Below are positions 54,902-63,577 of a stretch of 64,000 bases of DNA, piece after piece. The translations under genes were made by a program, and so were the position numbers. Under the pieces are notes generated by a model that was not told the DNA's origin, did no database searches, and saw only the letters and a list, made by a program, of their open reading frames with translations. This DNA comes from Acinetobacter sp. WU_MDCI_Axc73 (GTDB lineage: Bacteria; Pseudomonadota; Gammaproteobacteria; Pseudomonadales; Moraxellaceae). How positions within the stretch are numbered: the first letter of the stretch is position 1; each line of letters starts with the position of its first letter. The stretch spans positions 62,001-126,000 of the forward strand of contig NZ_JAHPRO010000005.1 of NCBI RefSeq assembly GCF_025562455.1. Direction: 5' to 3'.

Positions 54902-57900
54902 ACAACTCTCCACCTTGTCGTTTTGCTTTTAAGAATCTTTGATCAATTTTCTGATCAACCATTGTGCCTACCATCTTACCTATAGTGACCATTAAATTAC
55001 CATCGGCATCCTGCGAAGTTTCCACCACGTCATTGCCATAATTGTTAATAGTCACCTTGATTCCAGAGTCAGACTTATACCGATCCACAACATAACTCGA
55101 CGTATCCCCCACAGATCCACCCGAAGCCCGTTTCACTGGCAGCTCACCCATCCGATTTATGTAGTCCAGAGTATCAACACCTAAGCTACGAACAGACTTG
55201 GCTTTAATGACATACTCATTGTCGGAAAGCATTGCAGGAATTGAATCGCTGGTTTCGGTACCAGAGCCTCGAACATGGCCGCCTGTTGAGAAGCCTGCGA
55301 TTGTTTGAGCGGCAATTAGACCTGCTTGAGCGTAACCAAAGCCTAAAATCAGACTTGAATATGTGGTTTTTTGCGCCAAAGTTAACGCAGTTGGATCTGC
55401 TAAAACTTGAGCAGCAGCTAAATGGGTTGAAACTAATGTTGATGCAACTGAGAAAGCCTGCTGAGCAGCAAGAGCCACTTTATATGCAGTAGATTGCTCG
55501 CCACTTGCATCCTTCACAGATTGAGTCAACTGCGACCACGTAGTTTGACCTTGTGACAGTAAATTACCCCAAATCTGTAGCTGAGATTGATACTGTGAGT
55601 TTTGCAAACTTGTAAACTTTTCAGAATATTCGGCTTGAATTGCGGCCTTATTCTCCTCATGGACTTTAACAGCTTGCTCGATTAAATCTTGATACTTTTT
55701 CCGATTCTGATAATCATCTTCTCTAAAAGCTCTCATTGCCTCATTGTACTGTTGGGCTTTATCTAAGAGATTCTGATCATTAGCATTATATGCTGCAGAT
55801 TCTTCTGAAGATAATGAATAGCCCTGTCTTTGAGATTGATCCATTGAGTAGTACATGAGTTTCTGCTTTGCTTGCGCCAGTTCGGTTGTATTTGCAAGGT
55901 TGAAAGCATCAAGTTTGGCCTGCTGAGTGCGATTGTAAACATCTATCTCATACTTTGCCTGTTCATCAATGCCAGCCTTGGCAATCAACTTTTGCTGGTC
56001 AGTTAAGTCGTTTGTCGCATCAATTGCAGCCTTTTTTACTTCTGCCTCTTTGCGAATCCTCTCATCCCCCACCCAGTTCCAGCCATTCACTTGAGATTCA
56101 AATTGAAGTTTTGCCAGATTATTTTCAGCTTGATAACGATCATTTTCTTTTGACACCAAATCACTTAAACCGTGTTGTTGGAGGTCAGCAACACGCTTCT
56201 CATGTTCCTTTTGTCGAAGATAGTCAGCATTACCATAGTCTGCTTTGAGCTTGTCGATTTCCTGCAAAGTTTTTTGTGTGTACTTAAACTGATCATCAAT
56301 AAACGATTCAAAATCTTTTGATGATCCTGAATATCCATTAATTCCGGCTAAATACCCTGAGACGTTCTTTACATAGCCATCATTCACTTTACCCATGCCA
56401 GTACCACGCTGCACATTACCTTCACCAGCATGATAGGCACGAATTGCCTTCTCTAAGTTTCCTCCAAACAACTTAAGCAAATACTGGAAGTATTTAGCGG
56501 CACCTTCGGCTGCTTGACTGATACTGGTTCTATCATTTACGCCATATTGTTTGGCTGTTCCTGATAAAAACTGAAATGCACCTGTCGCTCCAGTGGTTTT
56601 GTTATAAGCATTAGCATTACCTTTGCTTTCCTGCATCATTACTGATGCCAACAAACCATTTGGCAGGCCATATTTAGATTCAAGCCCTGAAAAATTGTAC
56701 TTTTGAGATGTCTCCAAAACCTTTGCATTCACTTGAAGTATTTGCTGTTGTTTCTCAAGCTGCTTGGTTGATTCTTTGCGTGATTCGGTTAATTTGTCTT
56801 CAGCATCCTTGATTTTGGCTTGCTGCAATGCCAAGCTAAAAAGCTGTTTCGCTTCATCAGTTCCAGTGAGTTTCGGATCATAATTAAGCGCTTTCAAAGC
56901 CTTCATTAAATAGTCAATTTGATTATTGGAGAGCGAACTATTCATAAGCAAAGTTGTTTTGGCCGACATCTCTTTAATATCAGCTAAAGCACTGCTTCGA
57001 TACGAATCCAATGCCCTTTGCGCAGCTCTGGTTGCCTCAGCTTCTTTGTTTCTTGCTTCGGTAATATCATTGATACCCTTAATAGCATTTGGACTGTTTT
57101 TAATAAACTCAGCCTGTTGTTTATTAACTCCTTCCAATTCTTTTTTGTTTCGTGCGTAAGCCTCTTTTTGTGCTTCTACCCGAATTGCAAGCCTAGAATA
57201 TGTCTCAATATCATTATTACTAATCGGGATATATCGTTGAAAAAGTTTTAGGAGTTCAGTTGCTTTTAACGAATCTTCGGCATACTGATTAATCGCCACT
57301 TTTAATTCATTCATTCCATCTTTAGAAACACCAGAGTTTTGGGCTGTTTGGAGTAAGGCTTTTGAAATAAAATCAAAATTTGTTTTTGATGTTTCAAGTT
57401 CTTTACTTAACTGAGCCTGCTCTTCAGATAACCCTCTAGCCTTTCCTTCAAGATTCTCATAAAGACCTGATGCTTTGTTAAGCGCACTATTTGCTAACTG
57501 TTGTTTTGCAGTCAGTGCAGCCACAACAGCCTCACCTTCTTCTAAATTTGCGAAGTAATTTCGTGCTTGCTGAATCTCATTTTTATCAAAAGCTTTGGAT
57601 GCTTGAAGTGTTTGTAGTGCTTTTGCAGCATCAATACTTCCTGTCTTGATCTGTTCCAATACATCAAGCATTATTTTTTGCTGCTGAATCGTACGATCAT
57701 CAATATAGTCTTGAGATCCTTGAACCATCCCGAGCAGTTTGCTTCGCGCATCATCAATCTGGTCTTTCGCTTTTACTAACTTTTTGGCTGTTTCATCCAT
57801 TTCTGAAACGAGTTTAGCTGATGTAAGTTTTGAATATGTATCTGCTAAATCGGCTACAGATTGTTTTTGCAAATCAAATGCATCGGTCGCAGAGCTAGTA

Positions 57901-59231
57901 TTATCTCGCATTAGTAGCATTGATGTTCCCACAGCAACAGCAATTCCAGCCAATCCAGCAGGACCTCCCAATAACCCTAAAAGACCTCTACCCACACCTA
58001 AACTCGCACCTTGAACTACATTCAAGCGTTCTTGTGCTGCTGTTTGTGCTGCTGTTAATGCAATGAGTTCTTTCTTAACTTGTGCCTCAACCTGACTAAT
58101 GCCCGCAAGTCGAGATTGTGATGCCGCCAAACCTTGCGCTGATATTTGAGCTTTTAGTCGTTGGATCTCCAGTGCACGCTCCGCTTGAAGTGCAGCCAAT
58201 GTTCCTTCAGTGCTTGCTAGTTTGGCAGATACATTTGCTAACTCTTGTGCAGCAGCGGCTTTTTCTGCCTGAATCAAGCCGTACTGTACGACGGTTTGAT
58301 CAGCCATTTGCTTAGCTTTTGCTATACCTGCTGCAACCGAGGCATAAATGGCAGGAATAAATTTTCCAATATAATATGCTCCAGCAATTTGCAAGCCAGC
58401 AACCAATCCTTCCAGATTTTGTGCCAAGAATTGAATAGAATCAGCAGTTAGTTTTGCTGCTCCCGATGATTTACCCGCCTCACCTATAAACTTGGTCACT
58501 TCATTATTAAGCATTTGGAAAGATTGCCCGATTGTAAAATCGGTCTTACCAAACAAGGTATCTACAGATACTTTAGCCTTCTCTAAGGACTTGATTACAA
58601 CATCAGCCGTCAATTGGCCTTGTGCCGCCATAGCTCGTAATTGGCCAATGTTTGTATCCAATCCCGTTGCAATCGCTTTTAAAAGTGCAGGAGCTTGTTC
58701 AGAGATCGAGTTAAATTCCTCGCCACGTAGCACACCGGAAGCCAATGCTTGCCCAAATTGAACCAAAGCTGCCTCAGCACTAGCAGCACTGCCACCAGAA
58801 ATAGAAATCGACTTTGCAACAGTGTCTGTAAGTGATGCAGTTTGCTTCAGAGTAATGCCGAGTCGCTTAGCATTGTCAGCAAAGCGCTGATACACCTGTG
58901 CCGTACTATCCCATGCTTGGCCAGTAGCTTGAGCAATACTAAATGTATCTTTCATTGCTTGGTTAAGTTCATTTTGTGATGCTGTCACAAGCTTTAGACG
59001 GTTTTGTAAGCCTGTATACGTATCCATTTTGGAAATAAGAACACCAACAGATACAAGCGCTGTCATTTGTGCAGCTAGAGAGCGTGTTGCTACAGACATT
59101 GCATCCATTGAACGAGTTGCAAAAGTTCCGTTACGCTCAATGCTTTGTAATTCTCGATTGAGTTGTTCTGCGTTACGCTTGGCCTGTTCGGCGCTGATTT
59201 CAATGACTAATCTGCTTGTAGATGCTGCCAT
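54888..59231 (-). CDS. Tape measure protein with embedded lytic transglycosylase domain
   Basis: 1447 residues, which sets tail length. N-terminal phage_tail/TMP region (about 1-240; TGQAWDSTAQVYQRFADNAKRLG), a hydrophobic membrane-active part near 260-440, long coiled coils, then an SLT-type transglycosylase domain at about 850-970 (LESKYGLPNGLLASVMMQESKG, GAFQFLSGTAKQYGV, IRAYHAGEGNV). C-terminus STGGHVRGSGTETSDSIPAMLSDNEYVI is a TMP hallmark. GGAG upstream gives a sure start. Confidence 0.94.
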   Translation of the reverse strand: MAASTSRLVIEISAEQAKRNAEQLNRELQSIERNGTFATRSMDAMSVATRSLAAQMTALVSVGVLISKMDTYTGLQNRLKLVTASQNELNQAMKDTFSIAQATGQAWDSTAQVYQRFADNAKRLGITLKQTASLTDTVAKSISISGGSAASAEAALVQFGQALASGVLRGEEFNSISEQAPALLKAIATGLDTNIGQLRAMAAQGQLTADVVIKSLEKAKVSVDTLFGKTDFTIGQSFQMLNNEVTKFIGEAGKSSGAAKLTADSIQFLAQNLEGLVAGLQIAGAYYIGKFIPAIYASVAAGIAKAKQMADQTVVQYGLIQAEKAAAAQELANVSAKLASTEGTLAALQAERALEIQRLKAQISAQGLAASQSRLAGISQVEAQVKKELIALTAAQTAAQERLNVVQGASLGVGRGLLGLLGGPAGLAGIAVAVGTSMLLMRDNTSSATDAFDLQKQSVADLADTYSKLTSAKLVSEMDETAKKLVKAKDQIDDARSKLLGMVQGSQDYIDDRTIQQQKIMLDVLEQIKTGSIDAAKALQTLQASKAFDKNEIQQARNYFANLEEGEAVVAALTAKQQLANSALNKASGLYENLEGKARGLSEEQAQLSKELETSKTNFDFISKALLQTAQNSGVSKDGMNELKVAINQYAEDSLKATELLKLFQRYIPISNNDIETYSRLAIRVEAQKEAYARNKKELEGVNKQQAEFIKNSPNAIKGINDITEARNKEAEATRAAQRALDSYRSSALADIKEMSAKTTLLMNSSLSNNQIDYLMKALKALNYDPKLTGTDEAKQLFSLALQQAKIKDAEDKLTESRKESTKQLEKQQQILQVNAKVLETSQKYNFSGLESKYGLPNGLLASVMMQESKGNANAYNKTTGATGAFQFLSGTAKQYGVNDRTSISQAAEGAAKYFQYLLKLFGGNLEKAIRAYHAGEGNVQRGTGMGKVNDGYVKNVSGYLAGINGYSGSSKDFESFIDDQFKYTQKTLQEIDKLKADYGNADYLRQKEHEKRVADLQQHGLSDLVSKENDRYQAENNLAKLQFESQVNGWNWVGDERIRKEAEVKKAAIDATNDLTDQQKLIAKAGIDEQAKYEIDVYNRTQQAKLDAFNLANTTELAQAKQKLMYYSMDQSQRQGYSLSSEESAAYNANDQNLLDKAQQYNEAMRAFREDDYQNRKKYQDLIEQAVKVHEENKAAIQAEYSEKFTSLQNSQYQSQLQIWGNLLSQGQTTWSQLTQSVKDASGEQSTAYKVALAAQQAFSVASTLVSTHLAAAQVLADPTALTLAQKTTYSSLILGFGYAQAGLIAAQTIAGFSTGGHVRGSGTETSDSIPAMLSDNEYVIKAKSVRSLGVDTLDYINRMGELPVKRASGGSVGDTSSYVVDRYKSDSGIKVTINNYGNDVVETSQDADGNLMVTIGKMVGTMVDQKIDQRFLKAKRQGGELYGLK

Positions 59232-59249
59232 TACTTTTCTCCGGGCAAT

Positions 59250-59279
59250 AAAAAACCGATCTCGTATTGGATCGGTTTA
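59250..59279 (-). terminator. Hairpin between Rha and tape measure genes
   Basis: AAACCGAT (59253-59260) pairs with ATCGGTTT (59271-59278), loop of ten, U-tract on the minus strand, just upstream of the tape measure ribosome site. Confidence 0.78.
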
Positions 59280-59300
59280 GGATTTATTGGTTCGCATGAT

Positions 59301-59828
59301 TTAATTCAGGTTTTCAAATAGGCACGGCTGAATCTGACGATCCACATTGGCAATAGCGGTTTCAAGTACATCTCGTTGCTTTTTCCATTGAGATAAGCCT
59401 CGACCACATGCGCTGGCGATATCTTTCTCACATTCCAATTTTGCATTTAATGCTTCACGCTTCTGGATTAAAGAAAAATAATCAGTCTGCAATAGAGTGC
59501 GTGCCTCAAAGAATGCTCGAACCAATGCTTTCTTGAAAGATATTACTCGCGGACTATTTCTTAATAACGTCATAAGAAATGTTGCTTGTTGTTCGTCCAA
59601 TATGGCGTATTCAGTGGCTTTGGCATAACCACCGTGTTGCAGTGGCTCACCCTTTCGGATTTCAAATCTGATAGGGCCAAGATCTGCAAAGTCAGGACGA
59701 TACGTTCTAACCAACTTGATGACGCTGGCATGCTGTAATCCAAGTCCAATAGCAATTTGTAATGTTGTTGTATAAGGTTGTGAGTCCTTAACATCAACAA
59801 GTTTTACAGCGTTAAATTTCGCATTCAT
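59301..59828 (-). CDS. Rha family phage regulatory protein
   Basis: 175 residues. KLVDVKDSQPYTTTLQIAIGLGLQHASVIKLVRTYR and ATEYAILDEQQATFLMTLLRNS plus FKKALVRAFFEAR are the pRha domain. Rha proteins of P22-like and other phages interfere with growth in some mutant hosts; function is unclear, and they often travel with antirepressors. AAGGAG lies eight bases before the ATG. It lies downstream of the antirepressor and upstream of the tape measure. Confidence 0.85.
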   Translation of the reverse strand: MNAKFNAVKLVDVKDSQPYTTTLQIAIGLGLQHASVIKLVRTYRPDFADLGPIRFEIRKGEPLQHGGYAKATEYAILDEQQATFLMTLLRNSPRVISFKKALVRAFFEARTLLQTDYFSLIQKREALNAKLECEKDIASACGRGLSQWKKQRDVLETAIANVDRQIQPCLFENLN

Positions 59829-59854
59829 TTAAATCGCTCCTTATTTTAAAACAA

Positions 59855-59908
59855 ATGCCTGAATGCAAATTCGATGACATTTGTCATGGTTTGCCATATT
59901 TCAGGCAT
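59855..59908. repeat. Nested 54-base inverted repeat upstream of Rha
   Basis: Three nested arm pairs: ATGCCTGAA (59855-59863)/TTCAGGCAT (59900-59908), GCAAA (59865-59869)/TTTGC (59890-59894), ATGACA (59874-59879)/TGTCAT (59882-59887). It could be an RNA hairpin in the rha leader or a protein-binding site. Confidence 0.55.
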
Positions 59909-59936
59909 TAAAAAAGCCGACTGGTTAGATCGGCTT
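59909..59936 (-). terminator. Terminator-like hairpin before the nested repeat
   Basis: AAGCCGA (59914-59920) pairs with TCGGCTT (59930-59936), with a U-tract on the minus strand, between ant and rha. Confidence 0.65.
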
Positions 59937-60012
59937 CGCTAGGTTAAATCTTAAATCTTGTCAATAGGTTTTGAAATCCGGTTAAGTTGTAAAAGTCAAT
60001 TTAACAACTGAG

Positions 60013-60032
60013 AAACCACCCAGAGGTGGTTT
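60013..60032 (-). terminator. Hairpin after the antirepressor gene
   Basis: AAACCACC (60013-60020) pairs with GGTGGTTT (60025-60032) around CAGA, 17 bases after the stop. The U-tract is poor. Confidence 0.55.
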
Positions 60033-60048
60033 GTGATGTTTTATTAGA

Positions 60049-60978
60049 TTACTTACCTAAGCGACTAGCGGCGGCTTGAATAATTTCAGGTAATAGTTCT
60101 TTCTTTGGCCCACTAGGGTCACCAATGATTCCCGCGATATTTTCACTGTTTAAAATCCATGAATTATTTGGAATTAATGAGATAACTGGCTTGCTGTCAT
60201 AACCAACATGCAAAACCATACGACTACCTTGCACTATTCGTGTAATGCACGCACGGACTATAGTTTCCTCATCAAAGGGTGGACGTTCTGGAGCCTTTCC
60301 ACCAAGTCTTTTTATTTCGCGGTGCAATGCCCCGTAGTGATCCATTACTTTATTTGTTGTTTCACCTGCCAATAATTCAAGCGCCCTCAGATCTGGATCA
60401 ATTCGCTCCACTTTAGGAATATATTCACCAATCAAGTGATGCACATACTCAACCGCCTCTGGAATGGTGTCGTAAGGTATATCTTCAATGTGATTTACAT
60501 TAAAGCGTTGGTGAATCAATCCATAGGCATCTGGATAATTTAAGAATTTGGATTTTGCTACCAAAAGATTAACGGCATCTTTTAATGGTACACGCTCTTG
60601 CTTGGTGGTTCTTGGATTTACTGCCTTACCTTTTGTCCAGTAATCCCAAAGTACATCGTCACATTCGTTTTGATACATGATGACAGTGTCGCGAAGTTCG
60701 GGTTTTACTTTGCCTGATTGAATTGAGTAAAGCCAAGCGGGCAATTTTCTTAACATTAAACAGATCATAGTTTGCAAACCACCTTTTGAAGGTATTGTGA
60801 TTTCCACAATCCCTTTGGCAAACCGCTGTTTTAATTTTACAAATTGTGAAGCCCAATCTAAACCCATACCCTCTACAATAGGTTTCATCGGTGTGTAAGG
60901 TTGCCCTTCGTGCTCAACTAAATATAGTTCTGCACTATGGAAAGGCACTGTGATTTGTTGTAAACTCATTGAAGTCAT
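60049..60978 (-). CDS. ant: P22-type antirepressor (Ant)
   Basis: 309 residues. N-terminal P22_AR_N domain: VPFHSAELYLVEHEGQPYTPMKPIVEGMGLDWASQFVKLKQRF, then MICLMLRKLPAWLYSI, and a helical C-terminal part. In P22 Ant binds the c2 repressor and blocks it to allow lytic growth. ATG 60978 is favoured over an upstream start at 61005 because AGGAA then sits six bases ahead. The Arc-like gene just upstream should control it. Confidence 0.85.
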   Translation of the reverse strand: MTSMSLQQITVPFHSAELYLVEHEGQPYTPMKPIVEGMGLDWASQFVKLKQRFAKGIVEITIPSKGGLQTMICLMLRKLPAWLYSIQSGKVKPELRDTVIMYQNECDDVLWDYWTKGKAVNPRTTKQERVPLKDAVNLLVAKSKFLNYPDAYGLIHQRFNVNHIEDIPYDTIPEAVEYVHHLIGEYIPKVERIDPDLRALELLAGETTNKVMDHYGALHREIKRLGGKAPERPPFDEETIVRACITRIVQGSRMVLHVGYDSKPVISLIPNNSWILNSENIAGIIGDPSGPKKELLPEIIQAAASRLGK

Positions 60979-61056
60979 AACAATTTCCTTTGGTTTGACA
61001 ATCAATTAAGCTCCGCATCCGCCAAGATTTAGGGGCTTTTTTGTTGCCTGTTGATT

Positions 61057-61209
61057 TCATGCTTTCGCACTCTGTTTTTCTAAAAATTGCTCAATTGCCT
61101 TATTAATCAAATAATTCATTGAGCGCTCTTCTTTTACTGCATTCTCTTTCAATTGCTTATGCACTTCAGGTCGAATACGAATTGCTACCTGTGTATCTGT
61201 GCGTGCCAT
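61057..61209 (-). CDS. Arc-type ribbon-helix-helix repressor (50 aa)
   Basis: ATG 61209 to TGA 61057, with GGAGG five bases upstream. The beta strand TQVAIRIRPE and helices EVHKQLKENAVKEERSMNYLINKAIEQFL match the Arc/Mnt/MetJ fold, as in RHH proteins of about 50 residues. It lies 78 bases before ant on the same strand and diverges from a second RHH gene. The probable target is the 61210-61318 control region. No larger frame competes. Confidence 0.82.
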   Translation of the reverse strand: MARTDTQVAIRIRPEVHKQLKENAVKEERSMNYLINKAIEQFLEKQSAKA

Positions 61210-61318
61210 TTTAACCTCCAATATAAAGCACCATGATCACATTAAAGCACAGTGATTCATTGAAGTAAAGCATCGTGATGCAATATTATGAATTCAATAT
61301 TTCCCATGGCATTTTTGT
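61210..61318. promoter_or_regulatory. Divergent control region with three direct repeats
   Basis: AAAGCA recurs at 61225, 61244 and 61267, each followed after two or three bases by TGAT (61234, 61252 and 61276). The last copy also contains GCATC-GT-GATGC. Spacing is 19 and 23 bp. It lies between two RHH genes and is the likely operator. Confidence 0.6.
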
Positions 61319-61696
61319 ATGGCTCGTAATGATCCTCAAATGAATCTTAGAGTTCCTGTTGAGTTAAAAGAAAAGGTTGAGAAGGCAGCATTTGAGAACG
61401 GCAGAACTATTACTGCCGAAGCTATATACCGTCTAGAGAAAAGTTTTTATGTGAGTTTCTTTCGCATCACTAAGTTTGATGACATGAAAGAACCTGCCGC
61501 ATCAATAGAAATAGGGCCCATCACAATCGGGCTATTCCAGTCAAAATACAAAGAAATTGAATTGTATGAGATGTCATTAAATTCGTGGATTCTTAGCTAC
61601 CAAGCAGTGCGATGCTATTTAAGAGATGCAGATGCCAAGCAATTACTAAAACTCGGTTGTACCTATAAAGGCTCAAATATTCGAGATCATGAATAA
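61319..61696 (+). CDS. Arc-family DNA-binding protein with C-terminal domain (125 aa)
   Basis: An N-terminal RHH motif (about 6-42: QMNLRVPVELKEKVEKAAFENGRTITAEAIYRLEKSF) as in Arc and Mnt, then about 80 residues of unknown fold (EIGPITIGLFQSKYKEIELYEM), longer than Mnt (82). It is the only plus-strand gene in this part and diverges from the 50-residue Arc-like gene. Arc/Mnt-type role is likely; the C-terminal domain is unrecognised. Confidence 0.8.
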   Translation: MARNDPQMNLRVPVELKEKVEKAAFENGRTITAEAIYRLEKSFYVSFFRITKFDDMKEPAASIEIGPITIGLFQSKYKEIELYEMSLNSWILSYQAVRCYLRDADAKQLLKLGCTYKGSNIRDHE

Positions 61697-61716
61697 AAAG
61701 CACCCTAGGGTGCTTT
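61697..61716. terminator. Bidirectional palindromic terminator
   Basis: AAAGCACCC (61697-61705) and GGGTGCTTT (61708-61716), joined by TA, lie between the convergent arc-like and lipoprotein genes, right after the arc stop. Confidence 0.85.
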
Positions 61717-61719
61717 ATC

Positions 61720-62277
61720 TTAGTAAGCTATTAATCGCAAAGACTCATAAACTAAATCTTGTGTTTTTTTAGCTATATCTAATGCGTCATTGCAGTCTTT
61801 TTGCGCTATATGTCCGTACTTTTCTACAGATTTTTTATCATTAATGCTCTCAAAATGTTGGATTTTCCTTACACCTTCATCACACTTCTTGGCTAATATA
61901 TCTCTTTGTTTTTTTGAGTTTTCAAGTGCTTTCTCAGTATCCTTCTTTTTTTGTTCGATTCTTTCAGTGTAAGTCCCCGTCAAACCATTAGTGCAAACTA
62001 TGTCCCATCGCTCTTTAAATAAAGCCTTATCATCAGCACTGTCTTCAAGGCTAGGCGAAAAGATCACTCCATCGCCAGTATCTATGAATTTTTTAAATCC
62101 ACCATAGGCACCAAAACTGTTTTTAGCATTAACTTCCCCACAAATTCCATCTAAGTTCTGGAACTTGGCAGAATCCGGGTCTTTTAATTGACTTTCAACA
62201 GCTTTTTTAGCTTGACTTTCTAATTTATTACACCCAACCAAGCCAACTAATAACCATAAAATTAATATTTTTTTCAT
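61720..62277 (-). CDS. Phage-encoded lipoprotein (185 aa)
   Basis: Signal peptide MKKILILWLLVGLVGC with lipobox LVGC (Cys16), a middle domain with KDPDSAKFQNLDGICGEVNAKNSFGAYGGF, and a coiled coil near 110-140. The DPDSAKF-NL-GEVN-KNSFG-YGGF pattern resembles bacterial outer-membrane lipoproteins of unknown role. Starts at ATG 62277 (a TTG 12 bases up is ignored). Neighbours on both sides are also exported, and the gene overlaps or abuts the next. Confidence 0.75.
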   Translation of the reverse strand: MKKILILWLLVGLVGCNKLESQAKKAVESQLKDPDSAKFQNLDGICGEVNAKNSFGAYGGFKKFIDTGDGVIFSPSLEDSADDKALFKERWDIVCTNGLTGTYTERIEQKKKDTEKALENSKKQRDILAKKCDEGVRKIQHFESINDKKSVEKYGHIAQKDCNDALDIAKKTQDLVYESLRLIAY

Positions 62278-62285
62278 CCCAAACC

Positions 62286-62483
62286 TCAATCGAAAGCCAC
62301 AGGGCTATTTTTACAAATCTGCTTTACCTTATCATCCGCATTGATATTTTCAGATTTTAGCTTTGGATATGAATCAATATCTTTGTAGTATTGAATGCCT
62401 TTCTCAACACATGAATTATACTTTTTATCGCTACATCCAATTAAACCTACTACTACAACCAATCCCAACAATAATTTTTTCAT
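62286..62483 (-). CDS. Small phage-encoded lipoprotein (65 aa)
   Basis: MKKLLLGLVVVVGLIGC, lipobox LIGC (Cys17), then 48 polar residues with two cysteines (NSCVEKG, KQICKNS). GAGAG sits eight bases before the ATG. It stops eight bases before the start of the next lipoprotein. Function unknown. Confidence 0.68.
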   Translation of the reverse strand: MKKLLLGLVVVVGLIGCSDKKYNSCVEKGIQYYKDIDSYPKLKSENINADDKVKQICKNSPVAFD

Positions 62484-62493
62484 AATTTAGCTC

Positions 62494-62820
62494 TCAACTT
62501 ACAATCCAAATAAATATCATCAAAACTATCAAACCTGCGATTCCAGCAGCTACCCACTCTGATTTAGGGTATCCCCATAGATAATCAGGATTGTTAAAAT
62601 CTGGCTGACGTTTATTATTTTGAACTGTTTTTTTGTGTGGCTTATAGCTTGAATATGACAATCCAGTACCGGGAAGACCAACTGTGGTACGCGTTCCTTT
62701 TTTACCCACATTTACTCTGGCACCTTTACCTCCAACTGAAACACTAGAGATGCCTTTCTTACCTACATTTAAGCGAACACCCGGTGCTATTTTGAAACTC
62801 TTTCTGAAATTAAATCCCAT
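62494..62820 (-). CDS. DUF4236 domain protein
   Basis: 108 residues. GFNFRKSFKIAPGVRLNVGKKGISSVSVGGKGARVNVGKKGTRTTVG is the DUF4236 N-terminal domain, glycine- and lysine-rich and probably beta-structured; a C-terminal membrane helix follows (about 88-107, AAGIAGLIVLMIFIWIV). AGGTGA lies upstream. Function unknown; common in both phage and bacterial genomes. Confidence 0.82.
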   Translation of the reverse strand: MGFNFRKSFKIAPGVRLNVGKKGISSVSVGGKGARVNVGKKGTRTTVGLPGTGLSYSSYKPHKKTVQNNKRQPDFNNPDYLWGYPKSEWVAAGIAGLIVLMIFIWIVS

Positions 62821-62829
62821 TTCATCACC

Positions 62830-63006
62830 TTATCTTGAGCAAATTTTTTTTGATGCACTTATCGATCCATCATTGCATACAAATTTACTTCCTTGGCAAT
62901 GACTGATGCCGCCTTTTTTCCCAGAGCATGGTTGTCTTCCTTTACCAGCCTCTGCTGTTGAAATTGTAAGTAAGCCAACCGTTAAAGCTAAAATAATATT
63001 TTTCAT
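62830..63006 (-). CDS. Small secreted cysteine-rich protein (58 aa), YdcA-like
   Basis: ATG 63006 (GGGGG six bases upstream) to TAA 62830. Signal peptide [20 protein letters not shown], then a 38-residue core with four cysteines in the pattern [19 protein letters not shown], as in small periplasmic YdcA-type proteins, probably two disulfides. Function unknown. Confidence 0.72.
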   Translation of the reverse strand: MKNIILALTVGLLTISTAEAGKGRQPCSGKKGGISHCQGSKFVCNDGSISASKKICSR

Positions 63007-63091
63007 ATAAAACCCCCACTAAATTATTATCTAGTGAGATTAGCTGAATTAAAAACTTAAATCTAGCTTAACAAACAGTCGACTCAGAATC

Positions 63092-63430
63092 CTATTTCTT
63101 ACAAACAAAATGAGCTAAATCACTTTTACTTGAGCCTTCTACTAAATCAAACCATTTTGTTGGACTCACTCTAATTGCTTTAATAGACCCTTCACCAGTT
63201 CCAATTTCACGCATTTTCATTGTTTTGCAGTTGGTTTCTAAACGAGTGTAATCAACAGTTTCAACACCAACACGTTTATGAAGTGTTGCAATGACATCGC
63301 CTTGTTTTTTCTTTTCGATTAAATAGTATTTTCCTTTATCACCTGGAACACTTCTTGGAATAAGTGTGTCAGCAGTAGAATAAGTAGAAACTATTAGTCC
63401 TAATAGTGCAGTAAATATTATTTTTTTCAC
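63092..63430 (-). CDS. Phage-encoded periplasmic protein (112 aa)
   Basis: GTG 63430 start with GGGAT upstream. Signal peptide MKKIIFTALLGLIVSTYSTA (cleavage about 20), then a 90-residue domain with two Cys (TNC, FVC) and mixed-charge segments. No known domain is recognised. Member of the run of exported genes. Confidence 0.7.
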   Translation of the reverse strand: MKKIIFTALLGLIVSTYSTADTLIPRSVPGDKGKYYLIEKKKQGDVIATLHKRVGVETVDYTRLETNCKTMKMREIGTGEGSIKAIRVSPTKWFDLVEGSSKSDLAHFVCKK

Positions 63431-63577
63431 AAATCAATCCCATATTTTTTGTAATTTGAATATAACTAAAGACTCAATATTAAAGCAAGATCAATCAATG
63501 AGTCTGAAATGGCCAAGATCAACCGCAATTAACAACAAGCGCTTTCTCATAAGCTTCAGAGACATTTTCAAAATCTT

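Noticed and set aside
55232..56248. Plus-strand frames inside the tape measure gene
   Set aside because: They are antisense to a strongly coding gene and have no ribosome sites or domains.
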